The notes beneath the pieces are model-generated. The model was not told where the DNA came from, did not search any database, and saw nothing but the letters and a program-made list of their open reading frames with translations. This document shows positions 19,986-29,311 of a stretch of 64,000 nt of DNA, piece by piece. Position numbers and translations under genes: made by a program. Source of the stretch: Fibrobacter sp. UWB5 (GTDB lineage: Bacteria; Fibrobacterota; Fibrobacteria; Fibrobacterales; Fibrobacteraceae). The DNA lies in contig NZ_MWQH01000001.1 in the NCBI RefSeq assembly GCF_002210295.1, positions 1 to 64,000 of the forward strand, given 5' to 3'. The first letter of the stretch is position 1. Each line of letters begins with the position of its first letter.

Positions 19986-20073
19986 GACTAAAAATTAGCA
20001 TCTTTCTTTTACAAAATCGCCCTTCGCAACGATAAATAAGGTGAATGCAGGTATCGGTAAATGAAAAATTTTG

Positions 20074-20081
20074 TATCTTTG
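20074..20081 (+). promoter_or_regulatory. TAnnTTTG-type -10 box before tRNA-Leu
   Basis: TATCTTTG lies 11 bp before the mature tRNA-Leu. It matches the TAnnTTTG -10/-7 consensus known from Bacteroidota, which are in the same FCB group. No good -35 box is visible. Confidence 0.5.
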
Positions 20082-20092
20082 GGTGCAAAATC

Positions 20093-20172
20093 GCGAGAGT
20101 GGCGGAATTGGCAGACGCACCAGACTTAGGATCTGGCACTTCGGTGTGAGGGTTCGACTCCCTCCTCTCGCA
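20093..20172 (+). tRNA. tRNA-Leu (anticodon TAG)
   Basis: The acceptor stem is GCGAGAG with CTCTCGC and the discriminator is A. The anticodon stem is CCAGA/TCTGG around loop CTTAGGA, giving anticodon TAG. A class II variable arm (GCACTTCGGTGT) and the T arm GGGTTCGACTCCC are present. CCA is not encoded. Confidence 0.97.
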
Positions 20173-20210
20173 TGTTTTTCAATACTTTTTAACCGACTCT
20201 CGGAGTTCAT

Positions 20211-21470
20211 ATGAGCGTAGAAATCAAAGAAACAAGCGCAACCGTGCGCACCCTCGAAATCACCATCCCGCAGGCAGACCTCACTGCCCCCTTCGATCAT
20301 AAGCTTGCTCAGTACAAGAAGCAGGTGTCCATGAAGGGTTTCCGCCAGGGCATGGTGCCGAAGGCCATGATCCTCAAGCAGTTTGGCGGCGCTATCCGTC
20401 AGGAAGCTGTGGATGAAGTCGTGAACAAGCTCGTTCAGGAAGCGCTCAAGAACGCAAATATCATCCCGGTTGGCCAGATGAAGGTCGTCGACTTCAAGGA
20501 CGACAAGGAAAACGACATCGCACTGAAGGTCGAAGTCGAAATGGACCCGGAAATCGACATCAAGGGCTACGCTGACACGGGCATCACCGTTCCGGAAACC
20601 GCCGTTCATGAAGAAGAAGTCCAGGCCGAATACGACCGCCTGGTTCAGATGTGGAGCAAGGACGAACATGTTGACCGCGCTGCCAAGAAGGGTGACGTGG
20701 TCGTTGGCAACTACATCGAAGTGGTGATCGACGGCGAAAAGCAGGAACTCCCGGAAAACAAGGAATTCCGTTCTCTCCTCGGCGAATCCGCCTCTCCGGG
20801 ATTCGACGAAGGCCTCACCGGCGCAACCGCTGGCGAAACCAAGGAAATCAACTTCAAGTACCCGGATGACCACAAGGACGAACGCTATCGCGGCAAGACC
20901 GCCCAGTTCAAGGTCGAAGTTACCGACGTGCGCGAAATTGTTCCGCCGACCATGGACGAAGAATTCTGCAAGCAGATTGGCGTGAAGGACGTCGAAGACT
21001 TGAAGAACAACCTCGCCGAAGGCCTCGCTAACCAGAAGCAGGATGCTGCCAAGAACAAGGCTATCAACGAAGCTATCGACAAGATTATCGAAGCCAACCC
21101 GTTCGAAGTGCCGAAGGCTCGCGTCTATGACCTCATCAAGTGGACGCTGAACCGCAACGCCCAGAGCGAAAAGGACGTGGTGGAACCGACTGAAGAACAG
21201 CTGAACGGCCTCACTCCGGAAGCTATCCGCGAAATCAAGAAGCACCGCATTCTCGACTTCATCGCCACCAAGGAAAAGATTAAGCCGGCTCAGGCTGACG
21301 TCGACGAACGCCTGAAGCAGATGGCTGCCGCCTACCACGTGGACTTTGAAACCCTCAAGGGCCACTTCCGTCAGAGCGGCCGTATCAACCAGCTCCGTGA
21401 TGAACTCCGCGTTCAGATGGCTGCCGACTTCATCGTCGGTATCCGCCCGGCTGCTGAAGAAACCAAGTAA
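20211..21470 (+). CDS. tig: Trigger factor
   Basis: Trigger factor is the ribosome-associated chaperone docking on L23. The 419-residue product has an N-terminal ribosome-binding domain with the signature MKGFRQGMVPKAMI (family GFRKGKVP), a PPIase (FKBP-like) domain near residues 160-240, and a helical C-terminal chaperone domain. CGGAG precedes the ATG. It is followed by clpP and clpX in the widespread tig-clpP-clpX order. Confidence 0.96.
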   Translation: MSVEIKETSATVRTLEITIPQADLTAPFDHKLAQYKKQVSMKGFRQGMVPKAMILKQFGGAIRQEAVDEVVNKLVQEALKNANIIPVGQMKVVDFKDDKENDIALKVEVEMDPEIDIKGYADTGITVPETAVHEEEVQAEYDRLVQMWSKDEHVDRAAKKGDVVVGNYIEVVIDGEKQELPENKEFRSLLGESASPGFDEGLTGATAGETKEINFKYPDDHKDERYRGKTAQFKVEVTDVREIVPPTMDEEFCKQIGVKDVEDLKNNLAEGLANQKQDAAKNKAINEAIDKIIEANPFEVPKARVYDLIKWTLNRNAQSEKDVVEPTEEQLNGLTPEAIREIKKHRILDFIATKEKIKPAQADVDERLKQMAAAYHVDFETLKGHFRQSGRINQLRDELRVQMAADFIVGIRPAAEETK

Positions 21471-21482
21471 GAGGTAAATTGA

Positions 21483-22073
21483 ATGATCATCCCTACCGTC
21501 ATTGAGACCACCGGACGCGGTGAACGCGCCTACGATATCTATTCCCGTCTCCTCAAGGAACGCATTATCTTCCTGGGCACGCCGATTAACGACGAAGTGG
21601 CGAACAACGTCATGGCCCAGTTGATTTTCCTTGAATACGAGAATCCGGAAAAGGATATCACGCTGTACATTAACAGCCCGGGTGGTTACGTGTCGGCAGG
21701 GCTTGCCATTTACGACACCATGCAGCATGTTCGCCCGAACATCGCGACCATCTGCATTGGTAACTGCGCTTCGATGGCTGCAGTGTTGCTTGCGGCAGGT
21801 ACCAAGGGCAAGCGTTACGCGCTCCCGCATTCCCGCATTATGCTTCACCAGCCGTCTGGTGCTGCTACCGGTCAGTCGACCGATATCCAGATTACCGCGA
21901 AAGAAATCGTGCGCACCAAGGAAACCTTGGCTGAAATCGTTGCCAAGCATACCGGCAAGTCCATTGACGAAGTCCGCGAAAAGACTGACCGCGATTTCTA
22001 TATGGGCCCCGAAGAAGCAAAGGCCTTCGGTGTCATCGACGAAATCTTTGTTCCGCGTAAAGAGGGCATTTAA
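21483..22073 (+). CDS. clpP: ATP-dependent Clp protease proteolytic subunit
   Basis: ClpP is the serine peptidase of the ClpXP machine. The 196-residue product has the catalytic Ser in [11 protein letters not shown] near residue 97, the His in RIMLHQPSG near 122, and the Asp in the C-terminal third. Its stop overlaps the clpX start (TAATG), coupling the two. Confidence 0.97.
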   Translation: MIIPTVIETTGRGERAYDIYSRLLKERIIFLGTPINDEVANNVMAQLIFLEYENPEKDITLYINSPGGYVSAGLAIYDTMQHVRPNIATICIGNCASMAAVLLAAGTKGKRYALPHSRIMLHQPSGAATGQSTDIQITAKEIVRTKETLAEIVAKHTGKSIDEVREKTDRDFYMGPEEAKAFGVIDEIFVPRKEGI

Positions 22074-23386
22074 TGTATCGTAGCGGGAAAAATCACCCGA
22101 CGGTTACGTGTAGTTTTTGCGGCAAGCCCGCAGAACGCGTCGAGAAGATGATTACGGGCGCAGGCGTGCAGATTTGTAGCGACTGCGTTGCGATGTGCCA
22201 CCGCATTATCGAAGAAGACCGCGTGCGTGCCAAGCAGGAATCTGCCGCTGCCGAAGCTTCCTCGAAACCGCTCCCGCTCCCGACCGAAATCAAGGCGCAC
22301 CTGGACGAATACGTGATCGGCCAGGACCAGGCGAAGACCGCCCTTTCTGTGGCGGTGTACAACCACTACAAGCGCCTGCGCTACAAGCAGGCTCACCCCG
22401 ATGCGCAAGAAGTCGAAAAGTCGAACTTGCTGTTGGTGGGTCCGACCGGTTCGGGCAAGACGCTCTTGGCCCAGACTATGGCGCGTTTCTTGGATGTGCC
22501 CTTTACTATTGCCGATGCGACCGTGCTGACTGAAGCCGGTTACGTGGGCGAAGACGTGGACAGCATCATTGTGCGCCTGTTGCAGGCTGCCGATTACGAT
22601 GTGGCCCGCGCTGAACGCGGTATCATCTTTATCGATGAAATCGACAAGATTGCCCGTAAGACTGCCAACCCCTCCATTACTCGCGACGTGAGTGGCGAAG
22701 GCGTGCAGCAGGGGCTTTTGAAGCTTTTGGAAGGTACTGTTGCTGCCGTGCCGCCGAAGGGTGGCCGTAAGCACCCCGAACAGCCGCTGGTGCAGGTGAA
22801 TACCAAGAACATTCTGTTCATTTGCGGTGGTGCCTTCGAAACGCTCGACAAGATTATTTCCCGCCGAGTGAATACAGGCGGCATGGGCTTCGGTGCCGAC
22901 ATCCGCAGCGCCGAAGAAAACTCGCTCAGCGAACTTTTCAAGCTCTTGGAACCCGATGACCTGATCCAGTTCGGTTTGATTCCTGAAATCGTGGGCCGCT
23001 TGCCTGTGGCTGTCGCCCTCGAAGAACTCGACGAAGCTGCGCTTCTGAATATTCTGACCCAGCCGAAGAACGCCCTCGTAAAGCAGTACAAGAGCTTGTT
23101 CGAAATGGACGGAATTGAGCTCAAGTTCGAAGACGATGCCCTCAGGGAAATTGTCCGCGAAACGATGGTCCGCAAGACAGGTGCCCGCGGGCTCCGCTCT
23201 GTGATGGAAAAGACCTTGCAGAAGGCCATGTTCGATATGCCGGGTTCTGGCAACAAGGAATTCGTGGTGACCGCCGAAATCGTGAAGAACGGTCTCAATG
23301 CCCCCGAAAAGAAGACTGCCGACAAGACGGTCGCTCTCGATGCCGGTGCCGAAACGGCAAAGAAAACCCGAAAAAAGGCTTCGTAG
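22073..23386 (+). CDS. clpX: ATP-dependent Clp protease ATP-binding subunit ClpX
   Basis: ClpX unfolds substrates and feeds them to ClpP. The 437-residue product has an N-terminal C4 zinc-binding domain (CSFCGKPA, then CSDCVAMC), Walker A GPTGSGKT near residue 125 and Walker [11 protein letters not shown]. The C-terminal D2 helical domain ends in a lysine-rich tail. It is followed by a terminator hairpin. Confidence 0.97.
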   Translation: MYRSGKNHPTVTCSFCGKPAERVEKMITGAGVQICSDCVAMCHRIIEEDRVRAKQESAAAEASSKPLPLPTEIKAHLDEYVIGQDQAKTALSVAVYNHYKRLRYKQAHPDAQEVEKSNLLLVGPTGSGKTLLAQTMARFLDVPFTIADATVLTEAGYVGEDVDSIIVRLLQAADYDVARAERGIIFIDEIDKIARKTANPSITRDVSGEGVQQGLLKLLEGTVAAVPPKGGRKHPEQPLVQVNTKNILFICGGAFETLDKIISRRVNTGGMGFGADIRSAEENSLSELFKLLEPDDLIQFGLIPEIVGRLPVAVALEELDEAALLNILTQPKNALVKQYKSLFEMDGIELKFEDDALREIVRETMVRKTGARGLRSVMEKTLQKAMFDMPGSGNKEFVVTAEIVKNGLNAPEKKTADKTVALDAGAETAKKTRKKAS

Positions 23387-23420
23387 CTAATTGTAAAATA
23401 TATTTTTGAGAACATTTTAG

Positions 23421-23456
23421 AAATGGCGATTTTTACTTAAAATCGCCATTTTCTTG
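23421..23456 (+). terminator. Terminator after clpX
   Basis: A 13-bp perfect stem (AAATGGCGATTTT at 23421-23433 with AAAATCGCCATTT at 23439-23451) has a TACTT loop and is followed by a T-rich stretch. It ends the tig-clpP-clpX unit. Confidence 0.9.
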
Positions 23457-23507
23457 TTTTATGCGCTAGAATAACGAAAAAAGTGCATTTTATTTTTGAA
23501 ATGCCTA

Positions 23508-23539
23508 TTGACTTTTGGTTGTTTTGATTATAAATTTTG
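23508..23539 (+). promoter_or_regulatory. Candidate promoter of the pectate lyase gene
   Basis: TTGACT at 23508 is followed 23 bp later (start to start) by TAAATTTTG at 23531, within TATAAATTTTG. The arrangement matches the promoters at 51597 and 49058. The leader would be about 60 nt. Confidence 0.55.
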
Positions 23540-23603
23540 AGAAGAAATTTGAGAACATTTTCGAGCGTGGTGGCTTGAAATGTCAAAATAAGGGATGGTT
23601 GAT

Positions 23604-25406
23604 ATGGTTAAATCACAAAAAAACTGGTCTAGAACTCTTGTCGTAGGCGCAGCATTGGGCGCAGCCCTCGCAACTTCCGCGATTGCGGCCACGTCACCTG
23701 ATTTTCCGCTGACGGGCTGGGCGACCCAAAACGGCAGCACCACTGGCGGAGCCAATTACGGCACAGTCACCGTTGACAACGTAAGCGATCTTAAAAGCTA
23801 CGCCAAAGCGGGCAACAAAACAATCTACATCAAGCCTGGTACTTATGCAGGTACCGTGGAAGTCGGTAGCAACGTTACCCTTTACGGCTATCCTGGAGTC
23901 ACAATCACTCAGCCGTCCAAAGGAAGCGGTATCAAGATTTCCGGCTCCAAGAACGTGATTGTTCGAAACATTTCTGTGCAAGGTGTTGGTGCGGTCGATG
24001 AAGATGATGAAGACTGCTTACAAATAAACCATGAAGCAAAAAACATTTGGATTGACCATGTTCATGTCTACGACGGGCACGACGGTAACATGGACATTGT
24101 AAACCAGTCTGATTATATTACAGTCTCGTGGAGCAAGTTCACCTATACGTCCAAATCTAAGAACCATCAATTTTCCAATCTTTTCGGCAATAGTGATTCA
24201 AAAACTGCAGATGCTAACGCCTTGAAGATTACCGCACACCACAACTGGTGGGGTGATGGTGTAAAGGAACGTATGCCCCGCGTGAGATTTGGCCAGGTTC
24301 ATGTGGTCAACAACCTCTACACAAGCTCTGCCGCAAGCTATTGTGTTCGTGCCGGCATGAAGGCAAACATCCGTGTCGAAAGCAATGTGTTCATCGGCGT
24401 AAAAAATCCTTTGGATTACAACAATCAGTCCAAAGAAGATGCCAAAGTTTCGATGATTAACAACTATTACGAAAAGACCTCCGGCAACACAACAGGCCAA
24501 GGAACTGCGTTCACGCCGCCATACCAAATGAGCGTTACCGATGTGAGTAATCAGGCAAAAGCTTACGCGCTCCGCGATTCCATCCAGGCTTACGCTGGCC
24601 CAACGCTCCCGGCTCCGGGTAGCTCGCAGGTGACACCGGTTTCTTCTTCAAGTATTGTGGTGGCATCGAGTTCTTCGCAGGCGAAGTCCAGCAGCAGCGT
24701 TGTGCCTGCATCGAGTTCTTCTGCCAAGTCCAGCTCGTCGCAGACGCCTGTCGCGGGCGAGGCTAGCCTCACCAAGCACGGCTCGGGCAGCGCAAATCAG
24801 GAAGTGGCCCAAGGCGCCTCCATCGTGGAATTTTACTACACGATTGACGGTGCTACCGGTGCAACGGTAACGGGCCTTCCGCAGGGTGTAACGGGCACGC
24901 TCAAGGGCCTTGACTACTACATTTCGGGCACGGTGGCATCTACTGCCGCGGCGGGTGCATACAAATTCACCGTCACCACGACGGGTGCTACGACAAATGT
25001 GTCCAAGAGTGGAACGATTACCGTGGTTGCGGGCAATGGAAGTTCCGAAACGAAATCCAGTTCAAGCGTGGCTTCAAGCTCTTCGCAGGTTAAATCCAGT
25101 TCCAGCGAAGCAAAGTCCAGTAGCTCCGAAAAATTGAGCAGCAGCGAAGTGGCGGAATCGTCTAGCTCTTCTGAAACGGCGCAGGGCATTCAGGCTGTCG
25201 CACAGACTCGCGTAAGCCTCTCGGTCTCTGGCCACGAACTTTCGATTATGGGTGCCATGGCAAAGCCGATTACCGTCTTCGATATGCAGGGCCGCTTGGT
25301 CTACAGGAATTTCGCCACCAGCAATCAACATGCGGTAACGCTCCCTGGCGCGGGTGGCTACCTGGTGCGCGTGGGCTCCGAGAGCCACACTGTTCGAATT
25401 CGATAG
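23604..25406 (+). CDS. Secreted pectate lyase, polysaccharide lyase family 1
   Basis: This 600-residue protein cleaves polygalacturonate by beta-elimination outside the cell. A signal peptide (about residues 1-28) precedes a right-handed beta-helix of PL1 type with IWIDHVHVYDGHDGNMDI and the catalytic-arginine region ERMPRVRFGQVHVVNNLY. Two serine-rich linkers flank a small Ig-like domain near residues 390-475. The last ~65 residues (ITVFDMQGRLVY, GGYLVRV) look like a T9SS type A sorting domain. AAGGGA is 8 nt from the ATG at 23604 but touches the ATG at 23595, which decides the start. The serine linkers are typical of Fibrobacter plant cell-wall enzymes. Confidence 0.92.
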   Translation: MVKSQKNWSRTLVVGAALGAALATSAIAATSPDFPLTGWATQNGSTTGGANYGTVTVDNVSDLKSYAKAGNKTIYIKPGTYAGTVEVGSNVTLYGYPGVTITQPSKGSGIKISGSKNVIVRNISVQGVGAVDEDDEDCLQINHEAKNIWIDHVHVYDGHDGNMDIVNQSDYITVSWSKFTYTSKSKNHQFSNLFGNSDSKTADANALKITAHHNWWGDGVKERMPRVRFGQVHVVNNLYTSSAASYCVRAGMKANIRVESNVFIGVKNPLDYNNQSKEDAKVSMINNYYEKTSGNTTGQGTAFTPPYQMSVTDVSNQAKAYALRDSIQAYAGPTLPAPGSSQVTPVSSSSIVVASSSSQAKSSSSVVPASSSSAKSSSSQTPVAGEASLTKHGSGSANQEVAQGASIVEFYYTIDGATGATVTGLPQGVTGTLKGLDYYISGTVASTAAAGAYKFTVTTTGATTNVSKSGTITVVAGNGSSETKSSSSVASSSSQVKSSSSEAKSSSSEKLSSSEVAESSSSSETAQGIQAVAQTRVSLSVSGHELSIMGAMAKPITVFDMQGRLVYRNFATSNQHAVTLPGAGGYLVRVGSESHTVRIR

Positions 25407-25424
25407 TGACCTCCTAACCAAACC

Positions 25425-25466
25425 AAAAGCCAGTTTGCAACTAAATGCAGACTGGCTTTTTTTTAA
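25425..25466 (+). terminator. Terminator after pectate lyase
   Basis: AAAAGCCAGT (25425-25434) pairs with ACTGGCTTTT (25451-25460); an inner TGCA/TGCA pairing extends the hairpin and a run of T follows. It sits just ahead of the lon promoter box. Confidence 0.9.
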
Positions 25467-25472
25467 AGATAC

Positions 25473-25480
25473 TATCTTTG
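25473..25480 (+). promoter_or_regulatory. TAnnTTTG -10 box abutting lon
   Basis: TATCTTTG ends only 6 bp before the lon ATG at 25487. If it is used, the transcript starts at or next to the start codon, so lon would be leaderless or nearly so. No Shine-Dalgarno sequence is visible, which fits. Confidence 0.5.
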
Positions 25481-25486
25481 TAATGT

Positions 25487-27817
25487 ATGGCTTTAGACAC
25501 TTCAAAAACGTATCCGTTGCTCCCTCTGAGGGACGCTGTTGTATTTCCGCACACGACCCGCCGCATTTTGGTCGGCAGGGATATTTCTTTGCGCGCTCTT
25601 GAATATGCTGAATCGCACGATGGACAAATCATTCTTTCGGCTCAGAAGAATATCGAGCAAGAAGAACTTGAAAACCCGATGCTCGACCTTTACTCGGTGG
25701 GCATTCTCGCACACGTAAGCAATGTAACGCCCTTCCCGAATGGTTGCGTGAAGGTGGTGCTCGAAGGGGACTGCGTGGTGGATTTGCGTTCCATCACGAC
25801 TAAGGACAACTTCTTGATGGTGACTGTTTCGGCTCACAAGCCCGCGATTACGGATGCCGACAAGAGCCCGCGCTTTGAAACGGTTCTGACCCAGTTCAAG
25901 GAATATTCCCTGCACAGGAATATTTCGGAAGGCATGGTAGATGCCCTGTTTACCATGGACAGCCAGATTAACGCTTTTTATGGCATGATTCCGTTCTTGC
26001 AGATTTCGATGGACGAACGCCAGCGCTTGCTCGAAATCGGTGAAATCGATGAACTTGCGGAACGTCTGGTCGAAATCATGCAGGTGGCTGCCGATACCGA
26101 CACCATGATGGTCAAGGTACAGCAGAACGTACGCCAGAAAATGGCCCAGCAGCAAAAGGAATGGTTCATTAGCGAACAGATTCGCCAGCTGCAAGATGAA
26201 CTCGATGGCGAAAACGGGAATTCTTCTGAGCCCGATCAGCTGCTCAAGAAAATCAAGGCGAAAAAGTTCTCGGCCGCCATTCAAGAAAAGCTTGAAGATG
26301 AAATTGGCCGCATGCGCCTGATGCAGCCGACGTCTCCGGAATACGCCGTGAGCCGCAATTATTTGGACTGGTTCCTGACGCTCCCGTATGGCGAATACAC
26401 CGACACCGTTCTCAACATGAAGAAGGTGAAGAGTGAACTGGACGCCAAGCACTTTGGCCTGGACAAGGTCAAGGAACGCATTATGGAATACGTGGCCGTG
26501 CTGAAACTGACGGGTACCGAACGCCGCGCTCCGATTCTTTGCTTGGTTGGTCCTCCGGGCGTGGGCAAGACGACGCTCGTGGAATCGATTGCCCATGCCA
26601 TGCAGCGTAACTTTGTGCGCATTACCCTGGGTGGCGTGCGTGACGAAGCCGAAATCCGTGGCCACCGCCGTACCTACATCGGTGCCATGCCGGGCCGCTT
26701 TATCCAGGCGCTTCGCCGTGCCAAGTGCATGAACCCGATTATCCTGCTCGATGAAATCGACAAGATGGCAAGCGACTTCCGCGGTGACCCCGCCAGTGCC
26801 ATGCTCGAAGTTTTGGACCCCGAGCAGAACCACGACTTTACTGACCACTTTATGGAAGTGGGGCTTGACTTAAGCCGCGTGCTCTTTATTGCGACGGCGA
26901 ACAGCGAAGCCGAAATCCCCGAAGCCTTGCGCGACCGTTTGGAAATGGTACGCCTACCCGGTTACTATCCGCACGAAAAGTTGCAGATTGCAAGCAAGTA
27001 CCTGGTGCCGCGCATTTGCGAACGCACGGGCATCGAAAACGGCAAGGATGTCGCTTTTGACGACGGCATCATTTCGAAGGTGATTCGCGAATGGACGCGT
27101 GAAGCGGGCGTGCGCGAACTGGAACGTACTCTTGAAAACGTGGTGCGTCACCGTGCCAAAGACAAGGTGATGGGCAAGAAGTACAAGACCGAAGTGACGG
27201 AAAAGACCTTGCAAGATTACTTGGGCGCTCCGCGTTACCTCGACAACCAGCTGCCTGCTGCAGGCCGCCCGGGCGTTATCGTGGGCCTTGCGTGGACAAG
27301 CGTCGGTGGCGAAATTCTGCCCATCGAATGCATGCTCTTGCCTGGCAAGGGAACGCTCTTGATGACGGGTAAGCTTGGCGACGTGATGAAGGAATCGGCG
27401 CAGATTGCTTTGAGCCTTGTGCGCGAACGCCTGAGCCGCTTCGGTATCGATCCGAATATTGTGAAAAAGACGGATATCCATATTCACGTGCCCGAAGGCG
27501 CTGTGCCCAAAGATGGTCCTTCTGCAGGTATTGCCCTCACGCTTTGCTTGCTCAGTGCGTTTACCAAGCAGCCGGTTTCGCCCGAAATTGCGTTCACTGG
27601 CGAAGTGAGCCTCACGGGCGCATGCCTTGCGATTGGCGGCTTGAACGAGAAGGCGCTTGCCGCACTTCAGGCCGGCGTAAAAACCTTGCGACTCCCGGCG
27701 CAGAACCAGAAGGATGTAAACGAACTTCCGGCGCCTGCAAAGAAGGGCCTCAAGATTTACACGCACAAGCACATCGACGAAATTATCAAGGTGCTGTTCA
27801 AGGAAAATAAGAAGTAA
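25487..27817 (+). CDS. lon: ATP-dependent Lon protease
   Basis: Lon degrades misfolded and regulatory proteins. The 776-residue product has the N-terminal substrate-binding domain (LPLRDAVVFPHTTRRI), AAA+ Walker A GPPGVGKTT near residue 350 and Walker B ILLDEIDKM. A C-terminal S16 protease domain carries the catalytic serine in PKDGPSAGIAL and a downstream lysine (GLNEKALAAL). The length is normal. Another ATG at 25483 is in a different frame. Confidence 0.97.
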   Translation: MALDTSKTYPLLPLRDAVVFPHTTRRILVGRDISLRALEYAESHDGQIILSAQKNIEQEELENPMLDLYSVGILAHVSNVTPFPNGCVKVVLEGDCVVDLRSITTKDNFLMVTVSAHKPAITDADKSPRFETVLTQFKEYSLHRNISEGMVDALFTMDSQINAFYGMIPFLQISMDERQRLLEIGEIDELAERLVEIMQVAADTDTMMVKVQQNVRQKMAQQQKEWFISEQIRQLQDELDGENGNSSEPDQLLKKIKAKKFSAAIQEKLEDEIGRMRLMQPTSPEYAVSRNYLDWFLTLPYGEYTDTVLNMKKVKSELDAKHFGLDKVKERIMEYVAVLKLTGTERRAPILCLVGPPGVGKTTLVESIAHAMQRNFVRITLGGVRDEAEIRGHRRTYIGAMPGRFIQALRRAKCMNPIILLDEIDKMASDFRGDPASAMLEVLDPEQNHDFTDHFMEVGLDLSRVLFIATANSEAEIPEALRDRLEMVRLPGYYPHEKLQIASKYLVPRICERTGIENGKDVAFDDGIISKVIREWTREAGVRELERTLENVVRHRAKDKVMGKKYKTEVTEKTLQDYLGAPRYLDNQLPAAGRPGVIVGLAWTSVGGEILPIECMLLPGKGTLLMTGKLGDVMKESAQIALSLVRERLSRFGIDPNIVKKTDIHIHVPEGAVPKDGPSAGIALTLCLLSAFTKQPVSPEIAFTGEVSLTGACLAIGGLNEKALAALQAGVKTLRLPAQNQKDVNELPAPAKKGLKIYTHKHIDEIIKVLFKENKK

Positions 27818-27848
27818 ACGTCATTGCGAGTGAAGCGTGGCAATCTAG
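27818..27848. repeat. Interspersed-repeat-like intergenic element
   Basis: The spacer after lon contains CGTCATTGCGAG, GAAGC and GGCAATCT in close succession, the pattern of short palindromic elements scattered through many bacterial genomes. The end of the element supplies the AGGA ribosome-binding site of the next gene. Only this copy is visible here. Confidence 0.4.
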
Positions 27849-27855
27849 GAATATT

Positions 27856-28638
27856 ATGGAATTTACTTTAGATGAAATGCGCGAGCACCTTGCAGCTCTC
27901 GAAGCAAGGATTAGCGAAGCCTGCAAGGTTGCGGGCCGTAGCCGTGAATCGGTAAAACTCGTTTGGGTGAGCAAGTTCCACCCGGCAGAAGCTGTAGAAA
28001 ATGCGATTGCGCTGGGTGCTACCGATTTCGGTGAAAACCGCGTGCAAGAAGCCGAACTCAAGTTCTCCGAACCGCGTATTGCAAAAGACGGAAACCGCGT
28101 GCGTTGCCATGTAATCGGTCCTGTACAAAGTAACAAGCTCAAGAAGGCGGCGATTGTCGCTGACTGCATCCATTCCATCGCAAGTATTGAAGCGGTAGAA
28201 AAGCTCGAAAAGGTTTGTGCCGCGCAAAATAAGGTGCTGGATATTCTCTTTCAGATTAACGCCGGCGAAGAAGAAACCAAGAGCGGCCTCGATGTGCACG
28301 AAGCCGAGGCGTTCCTTGCTGATCTAGAAAATCGTGCGGGCGCAGCCACTGCCGACGGCAAGAGCGCGAATTTCCCGCACCTGCGATTCCGCGGGCTCAT
28401 GACCATCGGCAAGAATACCGGTGTCGCCGAAGATAGCCGCGAATGCTTTGCATTCCTCCGTAATCTGCAACAAAAGTTCTTGGCCAAGGGCGGTGTATTC
28501 GCCCACTTTGACCAGCTTTCGATGGGCATGACGGGTGACCTTGAAGTCGCTATTGAAGAAGGCTCTACCATGATTCGCGTGGGAACGGCCCTCTTTGGCG
28601 AACGCGACTACAGTAAACCGGTCAATGATCCTGTCTAG
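27856..28638 (+). CDS. YggS/PROSC-family pyridoxal phosphate homeostasis protein
   Basis: The 260-residue product belongs to the single-domain PLP-binding TIM-barrel family that buffers free PLP. Signatures are VWVSKFHPAEAVENAI (the PLP lysine lies in VSK), ATDFGENRVQEAELKF and the C-terminal SMGMTGDLEVAIEEGSTMIR, then VGTALFGERDY. It is not known to be catalytic. The AGGA site spaced 7 nt from the ATG supports the start. Confidence 0.93.
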   Translation: MEFTLDEMREHLAALEARISEACKVAGRSRESVKLVWVSKFHPAEAVENAIALGATDFGENRVQEAELKFSEPRIAKDGNRVRCHVIGPVQSNKLKKAAIVADCIHSIASIEAVEKLEKVCAAQNKVLDILFQINAGEEETKSGLDVHEAEAFLADLENRAGAATADGKSANFPHLRFRGLMTIGKNTGVAEDSRECFAFLRNLQQKFLAKGGVFAHFDQLSMGMTGDLEVAIEEGSTMIRVGTALFGERDYSKPVNDPV

Positions 28639-28673
28639 AGTCAAAAGACGCTCTTTTGGGGCGTAAAAATGTC

Positions 28674-28703
28674 ATCCCGGGTTTGACCCGGGATCTTTTT
28701 TTT
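28674..28703 (+). terminator. Terminator after the YggS-family gene
   Basis: ATCCCGGGT (28674-28682) pairs with ACCCGGGAT (28686-28694) over a TTG loop and is followed by CTTTTTTTT. A TTGACC at 28683 with TAGATTTC at 28707, 24 bp apart, could also serve as the lemA promoter. Confidence 0.93.
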
Positions 28704-28741
28704 ATATAGATTTCTTACTAAGAAACAGAAAGGAGTAAAAT

Positions 28742-29302
28742 ATGACTATTGGAATTGTTGCCGGCATTGTCGTGGTGGTGCTAATCGCCTGGTTCATTTC
28801 GATGTATAATGGACTTGTAAAACTCCGCAATAACCGTGAAAATGCATTCGCAAATATCGATGTGCAACTCAAGCAGCGTTTTGATTTGGTGCCGCAGCTG
28901 GTGAGCACTGTCAAGGGCTACGCCACTCACGAAAAAGAAACTCTCGACAAGGTGACTTCTGCTCGTGCCGCGGCCATGAACGCAACAACCGTCGACGAAA
29001 AGGTTCAGGCTGACAAGGCGCTTTCTGGTGCACTCGCAGGACTCCGCATTTCGCTGGAAGCTTACCCTGAACTCAAGGCCAACCAGAACTTCTTGCAGCT
29101 GCAGAACGAACTTGCCGATATCGAAAACAAGCTCTCTGCCGCCCGCCGCTTCTTCAATTCTACCACTCGCGAATTGAACAACGCCTGCGAAGTATTCCCG
29201 AGCAACATTGTGGCCGGTATGTTCGGCTTCAAGCGTGCCACGATGTACGAGGCCACCGAAAGCCGCGAAGACCTGAACAAAGCACCCGAGGTGAAGTTTT
29301 AG
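28742..29302 (+). CDS. lemA: LemA family membrane protein
   Basis: The 186-residue product has one N-terminal transmembrane segment (IGIVAGIVVVVLIAWFISMY) followed by the helical LemA domain with NRENAFANIDVQLKQRFDLV. The function of LemA is poorly defined. The gene is commonly paired with an HtpX-like protease, as here. AAAGGAG precedes the ATG. Confidence 0.92.
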   Translation: MTIGIVAGIVVVVLIAWFISMYNGLVKLRNNRENAFANIDVQLKQRFDLVPQLVSTVKGYATHEKETLDKVTSARAAAMNATTVDEKVQADKALSGALAGLRISLEAYPELKANQNFLQLQNELADIENKLSAARRFFNSTTRELNNACEVFPSNIVAGMFGFKRATMYEATESREDLNKAPEVKF

Positions 29303-29311
29303 CCTTCCCTC

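Noticed and set aside
24640-25190. Serine-codon repeats in the pectate lyase as a DNA repeat locus
   Set aside because: The repetition is explained by serine-rich protein linkers with varied codons; no regular DNA unit is present.
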